Source: Zoogloea sp021286885 (GTDB lineage Bacteria; Pseudomonadota; Gammaproteobacteria; Burkholderiales; Rhodocyclaceae). Taken from it: a DNA stretch of 64,000 bases. Under the pieces are notes generated by a model that was given only the letters and a program-made list of their open reading frames with translations, made no database searches and was not told where the DNA came from. Numbering within the stretch: position 1 is the first letter of the stretch; every line of letters begins with the position of its first letter. A program made the translations under genes and the position numbers. The DNA is taken from the NCBI RefSeq assembly GCF_041915215.1, contig NZ_JAYSBV010000006.1; one strand, 5' to 3'. Below are positions 1 to 6,624 of the stretch, piece after piece.

Positions 1-11
1 GAACGTGCGTG

Positions 12-164
12 CCCTCACCCCCGGCCCCTCTCCCTCGGGGAGAGGGGTGAACGACACGGGGCCTTGGTTTGCAGCCTAAGCCCCTCTGCTTTTGTGGAGA
101 ACTCCGCTGGGCTTTGATCTACGACGTCACCCCCTCTCCCTCAGGGAGAGGGGTTGGGGTGAGG
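12..164. repeat. Paired inverted palindromic repeats (REP/BIME-like)
   Basis: Two copies of the same hairpin lie about 95 bases apart: a 10-bp stem (CCCCTCTCCC / GGGAGAGGGG) with loop TCG at 25-47 and the same stem with loop TCA at 131-153. Outer arms CCCTCACCCC (12-21) and GGGGTGAGGG (155-164) are perfect reverse complements, so the two units face each other. This is the layout of a bacterial interspersed mosaic element made of two REP-like units. No gene is supported between them. Confidence 0.75.
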
Positions 165-196
165 GAGCGCTTGGGAAAGCCCCCACCGATGCCCCC

Positions 197-472
197 CTAC
201 AGCGGGCTCCCCGGCGTCCCCAAGGTTTCCAGGCTACTCACCAGCCGGGGCACAAACAGGGCGTCCTGTTCGCTGATCTGGGCGAGGGCGTAGCCGCGCA
301 GGCGGGCGCCTTCGCTGGGGGCGTCTTTGGCCAGTTCGAGGGCGAAGCGGCCGACGCTGGAGGCGACGAGGCGGGCGATGCGGGGGTTTTCGCCAAAGAC
401 TCGGGCGCTGCTGATGGCGTTGGCGATCAGGTCGGCGGTGGTGGCGAAGGGGTCAGGTTTGGACGTGCTCAT
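197..472 (-). CDS. Conserved hypothetical protein, 91 aa, coupled to nafY
   Basis: A small soluble protein without a domain I recognise. It begins MSTSKPDPFA, is largely helical in character and has no membrane segment or cysteine motif. Its ATG overlaps the stop of the upstream NafY-like gene in an ATGA arrangement, so the two are probably translationally coupled and share the sigma-54 promoter beyond nafY. By position it may help in nitrogenase cofactor handling, but that is inference from context only. A longer reading frame covers this stretch, but its upstream portion is only a shadow of nafY. Confidence 0.7.
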   Translation of the reverse strand: MSTSKPDPFATTADLIANAISSARVFGENPRIARLVASSVGRFALELAKDAPSEGARLRGYALAQISEQDALFVPRLVSSLETLGTPGSPL

Positions 473-1233
473 GGGGTGGCCTCCGGGATGGGGTCGGGAA
501 CGTCGTCGTCGTCGAGGCGGGCCTTGTAGCGGCGCAGTCGGTTCTCGGCGGCGACGCCCAGGATCTTGAGCAGCCAGGGCGGGGGCGAGTGGCGCATGGC
601 CTGCTGGAATTTGGCGATCACCTCGTCGGCGCTGCCTCCTTCGGGCACCTTGATGGGGTAGATGTCGGCCCGGATGATCTTGGCCGCCGCCGGGCCGCCC
701 ACCGAAACCACATAGGCCACGTGACAGTCGCCGATGAGTTGGGCGCGGAACAGGTTTTTGTCGGGGGCGAAGTCGGCTTCGGCGGTGGAGCGCACGTCGA
801 TCAGCCGGTGTTCGTCCGGCGAGACCTGGAATACCAGAAAACGCAGGCAGGAGCCGAAGTGGCCGTTCAGGTTGAGGCCGAAGTCGGAGGCGATGGCGAC
901 CCGTACCGAGCCGGGCATGTCGCCCTCGGTGTAGGCGTCCAGGGGCGGGACGGCTTCGGTGTCGTCGGCGTCGCCCCACAGGATGCGCACCGCCAGCTTC
1001 ATGGATTCCAGCCCGATCCCGATGTCTTCGCCGTCTTCTTCTCCGTCCAGGCTGCCAAGGCCGGTCTTGAGGTTGGTGACGGTGATGTTGCGCAGGGTGT
1101 CGGTGTCGATCTCTTCCCCCAGGCATTCCTGCAGCACTTCGATCAGGCGGGGGAGGGTGATGTTGGGCATGGCCCGGGCGGCGAGGGCGACGCGCAGGGC
1201 GGCGTCCCGGCTGATGAGTTGGGGTCTTTCCAT
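469..1233 (-). CDS. nafY: NafY/NifY-type nitrogenase FeMo-cofactor binding protein
   Basis: A 254-residue protein with the two-part layout of NafY/NifY: an N-terminal helical (SAM-like) domain at roughly residues 5-60 (ISRDAALRVALAARA) and a C-terminal NifX-like domain at about 108-225 (RVAIASDFG, NGHFGSC). His125 in the NGHFG motif falls where NafY has its cofactor-ligating histidine. Proteins of this family hold apo-nitrogenase or FeMo-cofactor during assembly. A GGAGAG-type ribosome site precedes the ATG and a sigma-54 promoter lies about 40 bases upstream. NifX or NifY would be the alternative names; the family is clear, the exact paralogue is not. Confidence 0.8.
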   Translation of the reverse strand: MERPQLISRDAALRVALAARAMPNITLPRLIEVLQECLGEEIDTDTLRNITVTNLKTGLGSLDGEEDGEDIGIGLESMKLAVRILWGDADDTEAVPPLDAYTEGDMPGSVRVAIASDFGLNLNGHFGSCLRFLVFQVSPDEHRLIDVRSTAEADFAPDKNLFRAQLIGDCHVAYVVSVGGPAAAKIIRADIYPIKVPEGGSADEVIAKFQQAMRHSPPPWLLKILGVAAENRLRRYKARLDDDDVPDPIPEATP

Positions 1234-1273
1234 GGGGGCTCTCCGGGTGGGTCTTGTTGTACCCGGAGACTGA

Positions 1274-1288
1274 GCAGATACAGTGCCA
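1274..1288 (-). promoter_or_regulatory. Sigma-54 promoter of nafY
   Basis: On the minus strand the sequence reads TGGCACTGTATCTGC, with the invariant GG-N10-GC spacing of -24/-12 promoters. The predicted start is near 1262, leaving a leader of about 29 bases before the nafY ATG. It lies about 75 bases from the NifA-type site at 1363-1378. Confidence 0.75.
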
Positions 1289-1362
1289 GCCCCGGGGGGC
1301 CGGAAAACCCCGTAAAGCCGGGCTTTTGTCGTGCCGCGTCGGGGGGCGTGTGGCCTTTGTGC

Positions 1363-1378
1363 TGTCGGGTTTGTGACA
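1363..1378. promoter_or_regulatory. NifA upstream activator site TGT-N10-ACA
   Basis: A perfect TGT-N10-ACA motif, the known binding site of NifA. The motif is symmetric, so it can serve both directions. It sits about 95 bases upstream of the predicted rightward start (near 1466) and about 108 bases upstream of the predicted leftward start (near 1262), both suitable for a looping enhancer. Confidence 0.65.
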
Positions 1379-1439
1379 AGCGGGGGCGCGGTGGGGCTAG
1401 ATGTCGCTTGATTCTGGCCTGAGGCGGGGCGGGGGGCGC

Positions 1440-1455
1440 TGGAGCGAAGCTTGCT
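1440..1455 (+). promoter_or_regulatory. Sigma-54 promoter of the 93-residue gene
   Basis: The sequence TGGAGCGAAGCTTGCT has GG and GC separated by exactly ten bases and an intact TTGCT -12 element; only the CACG portion of the -24 box is degenerate. The predicted start is near 1466, about 34 bases before the ATG at 1500. Confidence 0.65.
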
Positions 1456-1499
1456 ATGGGGCTGTGTATATCCCCTTCAGACTGCACAGGAGCTCAAAC

Positions 1500-1781
1500 A
1501 TGGACGCACGGGTCAAGCCGGCAACAACAGACAAGTTCGGTCATCCGGTGGTGGCCGGTGATTTTGTGAAGATCCTGGCCGTATCCCCCGATCCGGATAT
1601 GGATGAGGACGAGCTGGACATGATCCTCTTCATGGTGGGCGCCAGTTCCGAGGTGGAAAAGGTGGACGAAGAGGGTCGGGCCTGGGTCACCATGTGGTGG
1701 AACTGCGTGGAAACCACCGCAGTGAGCACCGTGGGGCTGCTGCCCCACGAGATGCAGTGGCTGCCCCCCGAGGTGACCTGA
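1500..1781 (+). CDS. Hypothetical protein, 93 aa, probable nif-regulon member
   Basis: A small acidic soluble protein that I cannot assign to a family. It starts MDARVKPATT, has an acidic stretch DMDEDELD near residue 35 and a tryptophan-rich centre (WVTMWWNCVE) with one cysteine. There is no signal peptide or membrane helix. The start is supported by an AGGAG site eight bases upstream. Its promoter is of sigma-54 type and shares a NifA site with the divergent nafY gene, which suggests expression under nitrogen-fixing conditions. It converges on the acetyltransferase gene downstream. Confidence 0.75.
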   Translation: MDARVKPATTDKFGHPVVAGDFVKILAVSPDPDMDEDELDMILFMVGASSEVEKVDEEGRAWVTMWWNCVETTAVSTVGLLPHEMQWLPPEVT

Positions 1782-1804
1782 GCGGGGCCTGAGTGGGGCT
1801 TGCC

Positions 1805-2305
1805 TTAGAGCTTTTTTTCCATGAACAGCGCCCGGCCCATGGCCGGGTCCAGTTGATAGGCCGCGAAGCCGAAATTTTCGTAGGCCTGGCGGGCGCCCTG
1901 GTTGCCTTCCAGCACTTCCAGGGTCAGCTTGCAGCAGCCCCGATCCCGGGCCACGGTTTCCACATGGGCGAGCAGGGCGCCCGCAATCCCCTGCCGCCGG
2001 CAGCTTTCCAGCACCACGATGTCGTGCACATTCAGGAGCGGCTGGCCGGTGAAGGTCGAAAACCCTTCCACACAGTTGATGAGCCCCACCGGGCGGGCGG
2101 CGCCGTGGGCGTCGTTCTGGTAGGCGAGAAAGCTCAGTACCGTCGGGCGGCGCGGGAGTTCGTGGCGCAGCCGTTCGGCCAGCGCGGGGGACAGGGGCTG
2201 GCCATTGCCGGTGGGGCCCTGCATGTAGTGATCCAGTAAAAACAGGAAGTCGGTGGTGTCCTGGGTCTGGGTGAAGTCTACGGGCTGGATGCGAAGTGGG
2301 CGCAT
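1805..2305 (-). CDS. GNAT-family N-acetyltransferase
   Basis: A 166-residue protein with the GNAT fold. The acetyl-CoA binding signature RRQGIAGALLAHVE lies around residues 103-116, preceded by the beta strand LNVHDIVVLES, and the C-terminal motif NQGARQAYENFGF is typical of the family. The substrate cannot be read from sequence. It is transcribed away from hupS and towards the 93-residue gene, and is not obviously linked to either pathway. Confidence 0.85.
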   Translation of the reverse strand: MRPLRIQPVDFTQTQDTTDFLFLLDHYMQGPTGNGQPLSPALAERLRHELPRRPTVLSFLAYQNDAHGAARPVGLINCVEGFSTFTGQPLLNVHDIVVLESCRRQGIAGALLAHVETVARDRGCCKLTLEVLEGNQGARQAYENFGFAAYQLDPAMGRALFMEKKL

Positions 2306-2439
2306 GGTTGGGTTAGCAGGTTTGCAGTAGTGGAATGATTTTGGTCAAGAACTTTCCAGGCAACTGGATGGCGCGCTACCAGTCGGGCGGCCCGCAGGGG
2401 ATGCTGCGCTTGGCGAGCCCCCCGGAATGCCCCGCAACG

Positions 2440-2454
2440 CCTTGGCTGGCAAGG
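2440..2454. promoter_or_regulatory. Candidate HoxA/HupR binding palindrome
   Basis: CCTTG-N5-CAAGG contains TTG-N5-CAA, the core reported for the Rhodobacter HupR regulator. It lies 24 bases upstream of the sigma-54-like element of hupS, closer than the usual enhancer distance. The same palindrome was not found before hupD or hupN, so this is tentative. Confidence 0.3.
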
Positions 2455-2477
2455 AAGTTTTGCCAGTTTTACAGATT

Positions 2478-2492
2478 GGGCACGCTTCTTGT
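2478..2492 (+). promoter_or_regulatory. Sigma-54-like promoter of hupSLC
   Basis: GGGCACGCTTCTTGT matches the -24 element GGCACG and the TTG of the -12 element with correct spacing; the last consensus base is T instead of C. Thirteen bases are identical to the element before hupD (8072-8084). Predicted start near 2504, giving a leader of about 88 bases. The cluster encodes HoxA, a regulator with the GAFTGA motif needed to activate this class of promoter. Confidence 0.65.
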
Positions 2493-2591
2493 TATTCCTC
2501 CCGGTCACAACGCAGCTTCGGGCGGGCCCTGCCTGAGTCTGCGGATCAGAACACATCCGGGCGAGATGCTCCAGAAGAGGGGGTGGATTCC

Positions 2592-3683
2592 ATGACTGAA
2601 ACCTTTTACGACGTGCTGCGGCGCCAGGGGATCACCCGGCGCAGCTTCATGAAATTTTGCAGCCTGACGGCCACTTCCTTGGGCCTGGGCAGCGCCTTTG
2701 TGCCCAAGATCGCCCACGCGCTGGAAACCAAGCCGCGTACGCCGGTGATCTGGCTGCACGGGCTGGAGTGCACCTGCTGCTCCGAGTCCTTCATCCGTTC
2801 GGCCCATCCGCTGACCAAGGATGTGGTGCTCTCCATGCTGTCGCTCGACTACGACGACACCCTGATGGCCGCCGCCGGTCACCAGGCCGAGGCCATCATC
2901 GAAGAGGTCAAGAAGAAGTACAAGGGCAACTACATCGTTGCGGTGGAAGGCAATCCGCCCCTCAACGAAGACGGCATGTTCTGCATCCACGGGGGCCGTC
3001 CCTTTGTGGAGGTGCTGAAGGAAACCTGTGCCGATGCCAAGGCCATCATCAGCTGGGGCGCCTGTGCCTCTTACGGCTGCGTGCAGGCCGCCAAGCCCAA
3101 CCCCACCCGCGCCACCCCGGTGCACCAGGTGATCACCGACAAGCCCATCGTGCGCGTGCCCGGCTGCCCGCCGATTGCTGAGGTGATGACCGGCGTGGTC
3201 ACCTACATGCTGACCTTCGACAAGATCCCCGAACTGGATCGCCAGGGCCGCCCCAAGATGTTCTACGGCCAGCGCATCCACGACAAATGCTATCGCCGCC
3301 CCCACTTTGATGCGGGCCAGTTTGTCGAGAGCTGGGACGACGAGGCCGCACGCAAGGGCTATTGCCTCTACAAGATGGGCTGCAAGGGCCCGACCACCTA
3401 CAACGCCTGTTCTTCGATGCGCTGGAACGGGGGCGTGAGCTGGCCGGTGCAATCCGGCCACGGTTGCATTGGCTGCTCCGAAGACGGCTTCTGGGACAAG
3501 GGCAGCTTCTACGACCGGGTGACCGACATCAAGCAGTTCGGCGTGGAAGCGAACGCCGACAAGGTGGGCGGAACCGCCGCCGGTGTGGTGGGGGCCGCCG
3601 TGGCCGCCCACGCCGCCGTCACCGCCCTGGCCCGGGCCCGGAGCGCCCAGGGTGAAGACCAGAACAAGGGAGAACAAAAATGA
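2592..3683 (+). CDS. hupS: Uptake [NiFe]-hydrogenase small subunit, O2-tolerant type
   Basis: The 363-residue precursor of the electron-transfer subunit of a membrane-bound, periplasm-facing H2-oxidising enzyme (HoxK in Ralstonia). A twin-arginine motif RRSFMK (16-21) and hydrophobic stretch direct folded export. Proximal cluster ligands are Cys60, 63, 158 and 192; the extra Cys62 (CTCC) and Cys163 (CASYGC) are the two additional cysteines of the [4Fe-3S] cluster that confers O2 tolerance. Distal cluster ligands are His230, Cys233, 258 and 264; medial ligands Cys273, 292 and 295. A C-terminal hydrophobic helix (about 325-348) anchors it. The chosen start gives a standard Tat leader; upstream in-frame codons only add unrelated residues. 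The stop overlaps the hupL ATG. Confidence 0.97.
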   Translation: MTETFYDVLRRQGITRRSFMKFCSLTATSLGLGSAFVPKIAHALETKPRTPVIWLHGLECTCCSESFIRSAHPLTKDVVLSMLSLDYDDTLMAAAGHQAEAIIEEVKKKYKGNYIVAVEGNPPLNEDGMFCIHGGRPFVEVLKETCADAKAIISWGACASYGCVQAAKPNPTRATPVHQVITDKPIVRVPGCPPIAEVMTGVVTYMLTFDKIPELDRQGRPKMFYGQRIHDKCYRRPHFDAGQFVESWDDEAARKGYCLYKMGCKGPTTYNACSSMRWNGGVSWPVQSGHGCIGCSEDGFWDKGSFYDRVTDIKQFGVEANADKVGGTAAGVVGAAVAAHAAVTALARARSAQGEDQNKGEQK

Positions 3684-5470
3684 CAGTGCTTGAAACCCAG
3701 GGCTTCAAGCTCGACAACTCGGGCAAGCGTGTGGTGGTGGATCCGGTCTGCCGGATCGAAGGCCATATGCGGGTCGAGGTGAACCTCGACGACAAGAACG
3801 TGATCCGCAACGCGGTGTCCACCGGCACCATGTGGCGCGGGCTGGAGGTGATCCTCAAGGGCCGCGACCCCCGCGACGCCTGGGCCTTTACCGAGCGGAT
3901 CTGCGGTGTGTGCACCGGCACCCACGCGCTGACCTCGGTGCGGGCGGTCGAAGACGCCCTCGGCATCATGATTCCGGATAACGCCAACATCATCCGCAAT
4001 CTGATGCAGCTCAACCTGTACATCCACGACCACCTGGTGCACTTCTATCACCTGCACGCGCTGGATTGGGTGGATGTGGTGTCGGCCCTCAAGGCGGATC
4101 CCAAGAAGACCTCCGAGCTGGCCCAGAGCATTTCCAGCTGGCCCCTGTCGTCGCCGGGTTATTTCCGCGACGTGCAGAACCGGCTCAAGAAGTTTGTCGA
4201 ATCCGGCCAGCTGGGCCCCTTCATGAACGGCTACTGGGGCAATCCGGCCTACAAGCTGCCGCCCGAAGCCAACCTGATGGCGGTCACCCACTACCTGGAA
4301 GCCCTGGATTTCCAGAAGGAAATCGTCAAGGTGCACACCATCCTGGGCGGCAAGAACCCGCACCCGAACTGGCTGGTGGGTGGCGTGCCGTGTGCGATCA
4401 ACCTGGAAGGCACCGGGGCGGTGGGGGCGATCAACATGGAGCGGCTGAACCTGATCAGCTCCATCATCGACCGCTGCATCGACTTCATCGACAACGTCTA
4501 CGTGCCCGACCTGAAGGCCATTGCCAGCTTCTACAAGGATTGGACTTACGGCGGTGGCATCTCGTCCCAGGCCCTGCTGTCTTACGGCGACATTCCCGAC
4601 AAGGCCAACGACTACACCAGCAGCAGCCTGCTGCTGCCCCGGGGTGCGATCATCGGCGGCGACCTTACCAAGATCCACGAGGTGGACATCAAGGATCCCG
4701 AGCAGGTGCAGGAATTCGTGGCCCACAGCTGGTACAAGTATGCCGACGAAACCAAGGGCCTCCACCCCTGGGACGGTGTGACCGAGCCCCATTTCGAGCT
4801 GGGCAAGAACACCAAGGGTACCAAGACCAAGATCGAAAACCTGGACGAAGCCGGCAAGTATTCCTGGATCAAGGCGCCCCGCTGGCGTGGCCACGCGATG
4901 GAAGTCGGCCCCCTGGCCCGCTACGTCATCGGTTACGTGCAGAAGAACCCCGAGTTCAAGGAGCCGGTGGACAAGCTCCTGTCCGACCTGGGTCTGCCGC
5001 TCCAGGCCATTTTCTCGACCCTGGGCCGCACCGCTGCCCGGGGCCTGGAAGCCTCCTGGGCGGCCCACAAGTCGCGCTACTTCTTTGATAAGTTGATGGC
5101 CAACCTGAAGGCCGGCGATCTCAACACCGCCAACATCGACAAGTGGGACCCTTCCAAGTGGCCCGCCGAGTGCAAGGGCGCCGGCTTCACCGAAGCCCCC
5201 CGGGGCGCGCTGGGGCACTGGATCCGGATCAAGGATGGGCGCATCGACAACTATCAGGCCGTGGTGCCCACCACCTGGAACGGCGGCCCCCGCGATGACA
5301 AGGGCCAGATCGGCGCGTTTGAAGCCTCCCTGCTCAACACCCCGGTGGCCAAGCCGGACGAGCCCCTGGAGATTCTGCGCACCCTGCACTCCTTCGACCC
5401 CTGCCTGGCCTGCTCCACCCACGTGATGGCGCCGGACGGTCAGGAAATGGCCACGGTCAAGGTGCGCTGA
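3680..5470 (+). CDS. hupL: Uptake [NiFe]-hydrogenase large subunit
   Basis: The 596-residue catalytic subunit carrying the NiFe(CN)2CO site (HoxG). Nickel ligands are Cys75 and Cys78 in RICGVCTGTHA and Cys575 and Cys578 in DPCLACSTH. The final 15 residues after His581 form the peptide that the HupD endopeptidase removes once nickel is inserted. The N-terminal motif DPVCRIEGH is also conserved. It overlaps hupS by four bases, consistent with stoichiometric synthesis, and is followed by the cytochrome b gene. Export occurs as a complex using the Tat signal of HupS. Confidence 0.98.
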   Translation: MTVLETQGFKLDNSGKRVVVDPVCRIEGHMRVEVNLDDKNVIRNAVSTGTMWRGLEVILKGRDPRDAWAFTERICGVCTGTHALTSVRAVEDALGIMIPDNANIIRNLMQLNLYIHDHLVHFYHLHALDWVDVVSALKADPKKTSELAQSISSWPLSSPGYFRDVQNRLKKFVESGQLGPFMNGYWGNPAYKLPPEANLMAVTHYLEALDFQKEIVKVHTILGGKNPHPNWLVGGVPCAINLEGTGAVGAINMERLNLISSIIDRCIDFIDNVYVPDLKAIASFYKDWTYGGGISSQALLSYGDIPDKANDYTSSSLLLPRGAIIGGDLTKIHEVDIKDPEQVQEFVAHSWYKYADETKGLHPWDGVTEPHFELGKNTKGTKTKIENLDEAGKYSWIKAPRWRGHAMEVGPLARYVIGYVQKNPEFKEPVDKLLSDLGLPLQAIFSTLGRTAARGLEASWAAHKSRYFFDKLMANLKAGDLNTANIDKWDPSKWPAECKGAGFTEAPRGALGHWIRIKDGRIDNYQAVVPTTWNGGPRDDKGQIGAFEASLLNTPVAKPDEPLEILRTLHSFDPCLACSTHVMAPDGQEMATVKVR

Positions 5471-5527
5471 GGCGGTCGCGATGAAGTTCGCGTTCCCTGT
5501 GTTCGTCCCGCTGCGGGAGGTCTGATC

Positions 5528-6232
5528 ATGCTGTCACAACAGGACATGCTGGAAGCCGAAAGGCATGGCCGGCAGGTACGCTCCATCTATGTATACGAAG
5601 CGCCGGTACGCCTCTGGCACTGGGTGAATGCCCTGGCCATGGTGGTGCTGGCGGTCACCGGGTATTTCATCGGCAAACCCTTGCCGACCATGCCCGGCGA
5701 GGCTTCCGACAACTTTCTGATGGGCTACATCCGTTTTGCCCACTTTGCGGCGGCCTACATCTTCGGGGTGGGGCTGCTCGGGCGGATCTACTGGGCGCTG
5801 GTGGGCAACCACCATGCCCGCCAGATCTTCAAGCTGCCCATCACCAACGCTCACTGGTGGAGCGAGGTGCTGTTCGAGCTGCGTTGGTATCTGTTCCTCG
5901 AAAAGCAGCCCAAGAAGTACGTGGGGCACAACCCCATGGCCCAGCTGATGATGTTCTTCTTCTTCACCGTGCTGGCCTTCGGGATGGTGCTGACCGGCTT
6001 CGCGCTGTATGGCGAAGGGCTGGGCCTGGGTTCCTGGGCGGATCGGCTGTTCGGCTGGGTGCTGCCCCTGCTGGGCGGCTCCATGCAGACCCACAGCCTG
6101 CACCGGCTGGGCATGTGGATCATGATGAGCTTTGCGGTGGTGCACATTTACGCCGCCATCCGTGAAGACATCATGAGCCGCCAGAGCCTGATCTCCACCA
6201 TGGTGTCGGGTTGGCGGATGTTCAAGGACTGA
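5528..6232 (+). CDS. hupC: Hydrogenase cytochrome b subunit
   Basis: A 234-residue membrane di-haem cytochrome b (HyaC/HoxZ family) that anchors HupSL and passes electrons from H2 to quinone. Four hydrophobic helices are visible, at about residues 30-50, 75-95, 140-160 and 190-210, with histidines in or near them (VRLWHWVNA, IRFAHF, THSLHRLGM, VVHIYA). The start follows GGGAGG in the leader. It is the last gene of the first hup transcript; a strong terminator follows 46 bases after its stop. Confidence 0.95.
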   Translation: MLSQQDMLEAERHGRQVRSIYVYEAPVRLWHWVNALAMVVLAVTGYFIGKPLPTMPGEASDNFLMGYIRFAHFAAAYIFGVGLLGRIYWALVGNHHARQIFKLPITNAHWWSEVLFELRWYLFLEKQPKKYVGHNPMAQLMMFFFFTVLAFGMVLTGFALYGEGLGLGSWADRLFGWVLPLLGGSMQTHSLHRLGMWIMMSFAVVHIYAAIREDIMSRQSLISTMVSGWRMFKD

Positions 6233-6251
6233 GCCTGATCCGCGCCGGATC

Positions 6252-6596
6252 GTGTCCCTGAAACCGCCTTCCACCCCAAGGCCGGAACCCCGCTGGAAAC
6301 AGGGGGTTCCGGCCTTTTCGCGTCTGGCCCTGCGGCTGGGGCGGCGCCCCCTGCCACCGGGGCATTTTCTGGAAACCCGGTTTATGCAGCCCTTGGGCAT
6401 CACCCAAGATGCGCTGGCCCGGGCGCTGGGGATTTCGCGCCGACGGGTGAATGAGCTGGTGCGCGGGCGGCGGGCCATTACGCCGGATACGGCCCTGCGC
6501 TTGGCGCTGCTGTTCGGGTTGGAGCCGGCCTTCTGGCTAGGCTTGCAGATGCAGTGGGATCTGTACGCCGAGCGCCGACGCCCCGGGCCCGTCTGA
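6252..6596 (+). CDS. HigA-like XRE-family DNA-binding protein, start uncertain
   Basis: A helix-turn-helix protein of the HigA/VapI antitoxin type. The recognisable part is PPGHFLETRFMQPLGITQ followed by DALARALGISRRRVNELVRG and the tail LFGLEPAFWLGLQ, the classic HigA order. The 114-residue frame from ATG 6252 would place its first codons inside the hupC terminator, and the next in-frame ATG (6384) cuts into the conserved PGHFLETRF segment. A non-ATG start between them, such as CTG, is possible. No HigB toxin gene lies beside it, so it may be an orphan antitoxin or a regulator. Confidence 0.6.
   Translation: MSLKPPSTPRPEPRWKQGVPAFSRLALRLGRRPLPPGHFLETRFMQPLGITQDALARALGISRRRVNELVRGRRAITPDTALRLALLFGLEPAFWLGLQMQWDLYAERRRPGPV
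6278..6318 (+). terminator. Rho-independent terminator after hupC
   Basis: A perfect 14-bp inverted repeat (AAGGCCGGAACCCC / GGGGTTCCGGCCTT) with an 11-base loop, ending in a short T-run. It closes the hupSLC unit and explains why hupD needs its own promoter. Confidence 0.85.
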
Positions 6597-6624
6597 GCCC
6601 AGGCGGCCCCGGGTGTGGGCGGGT

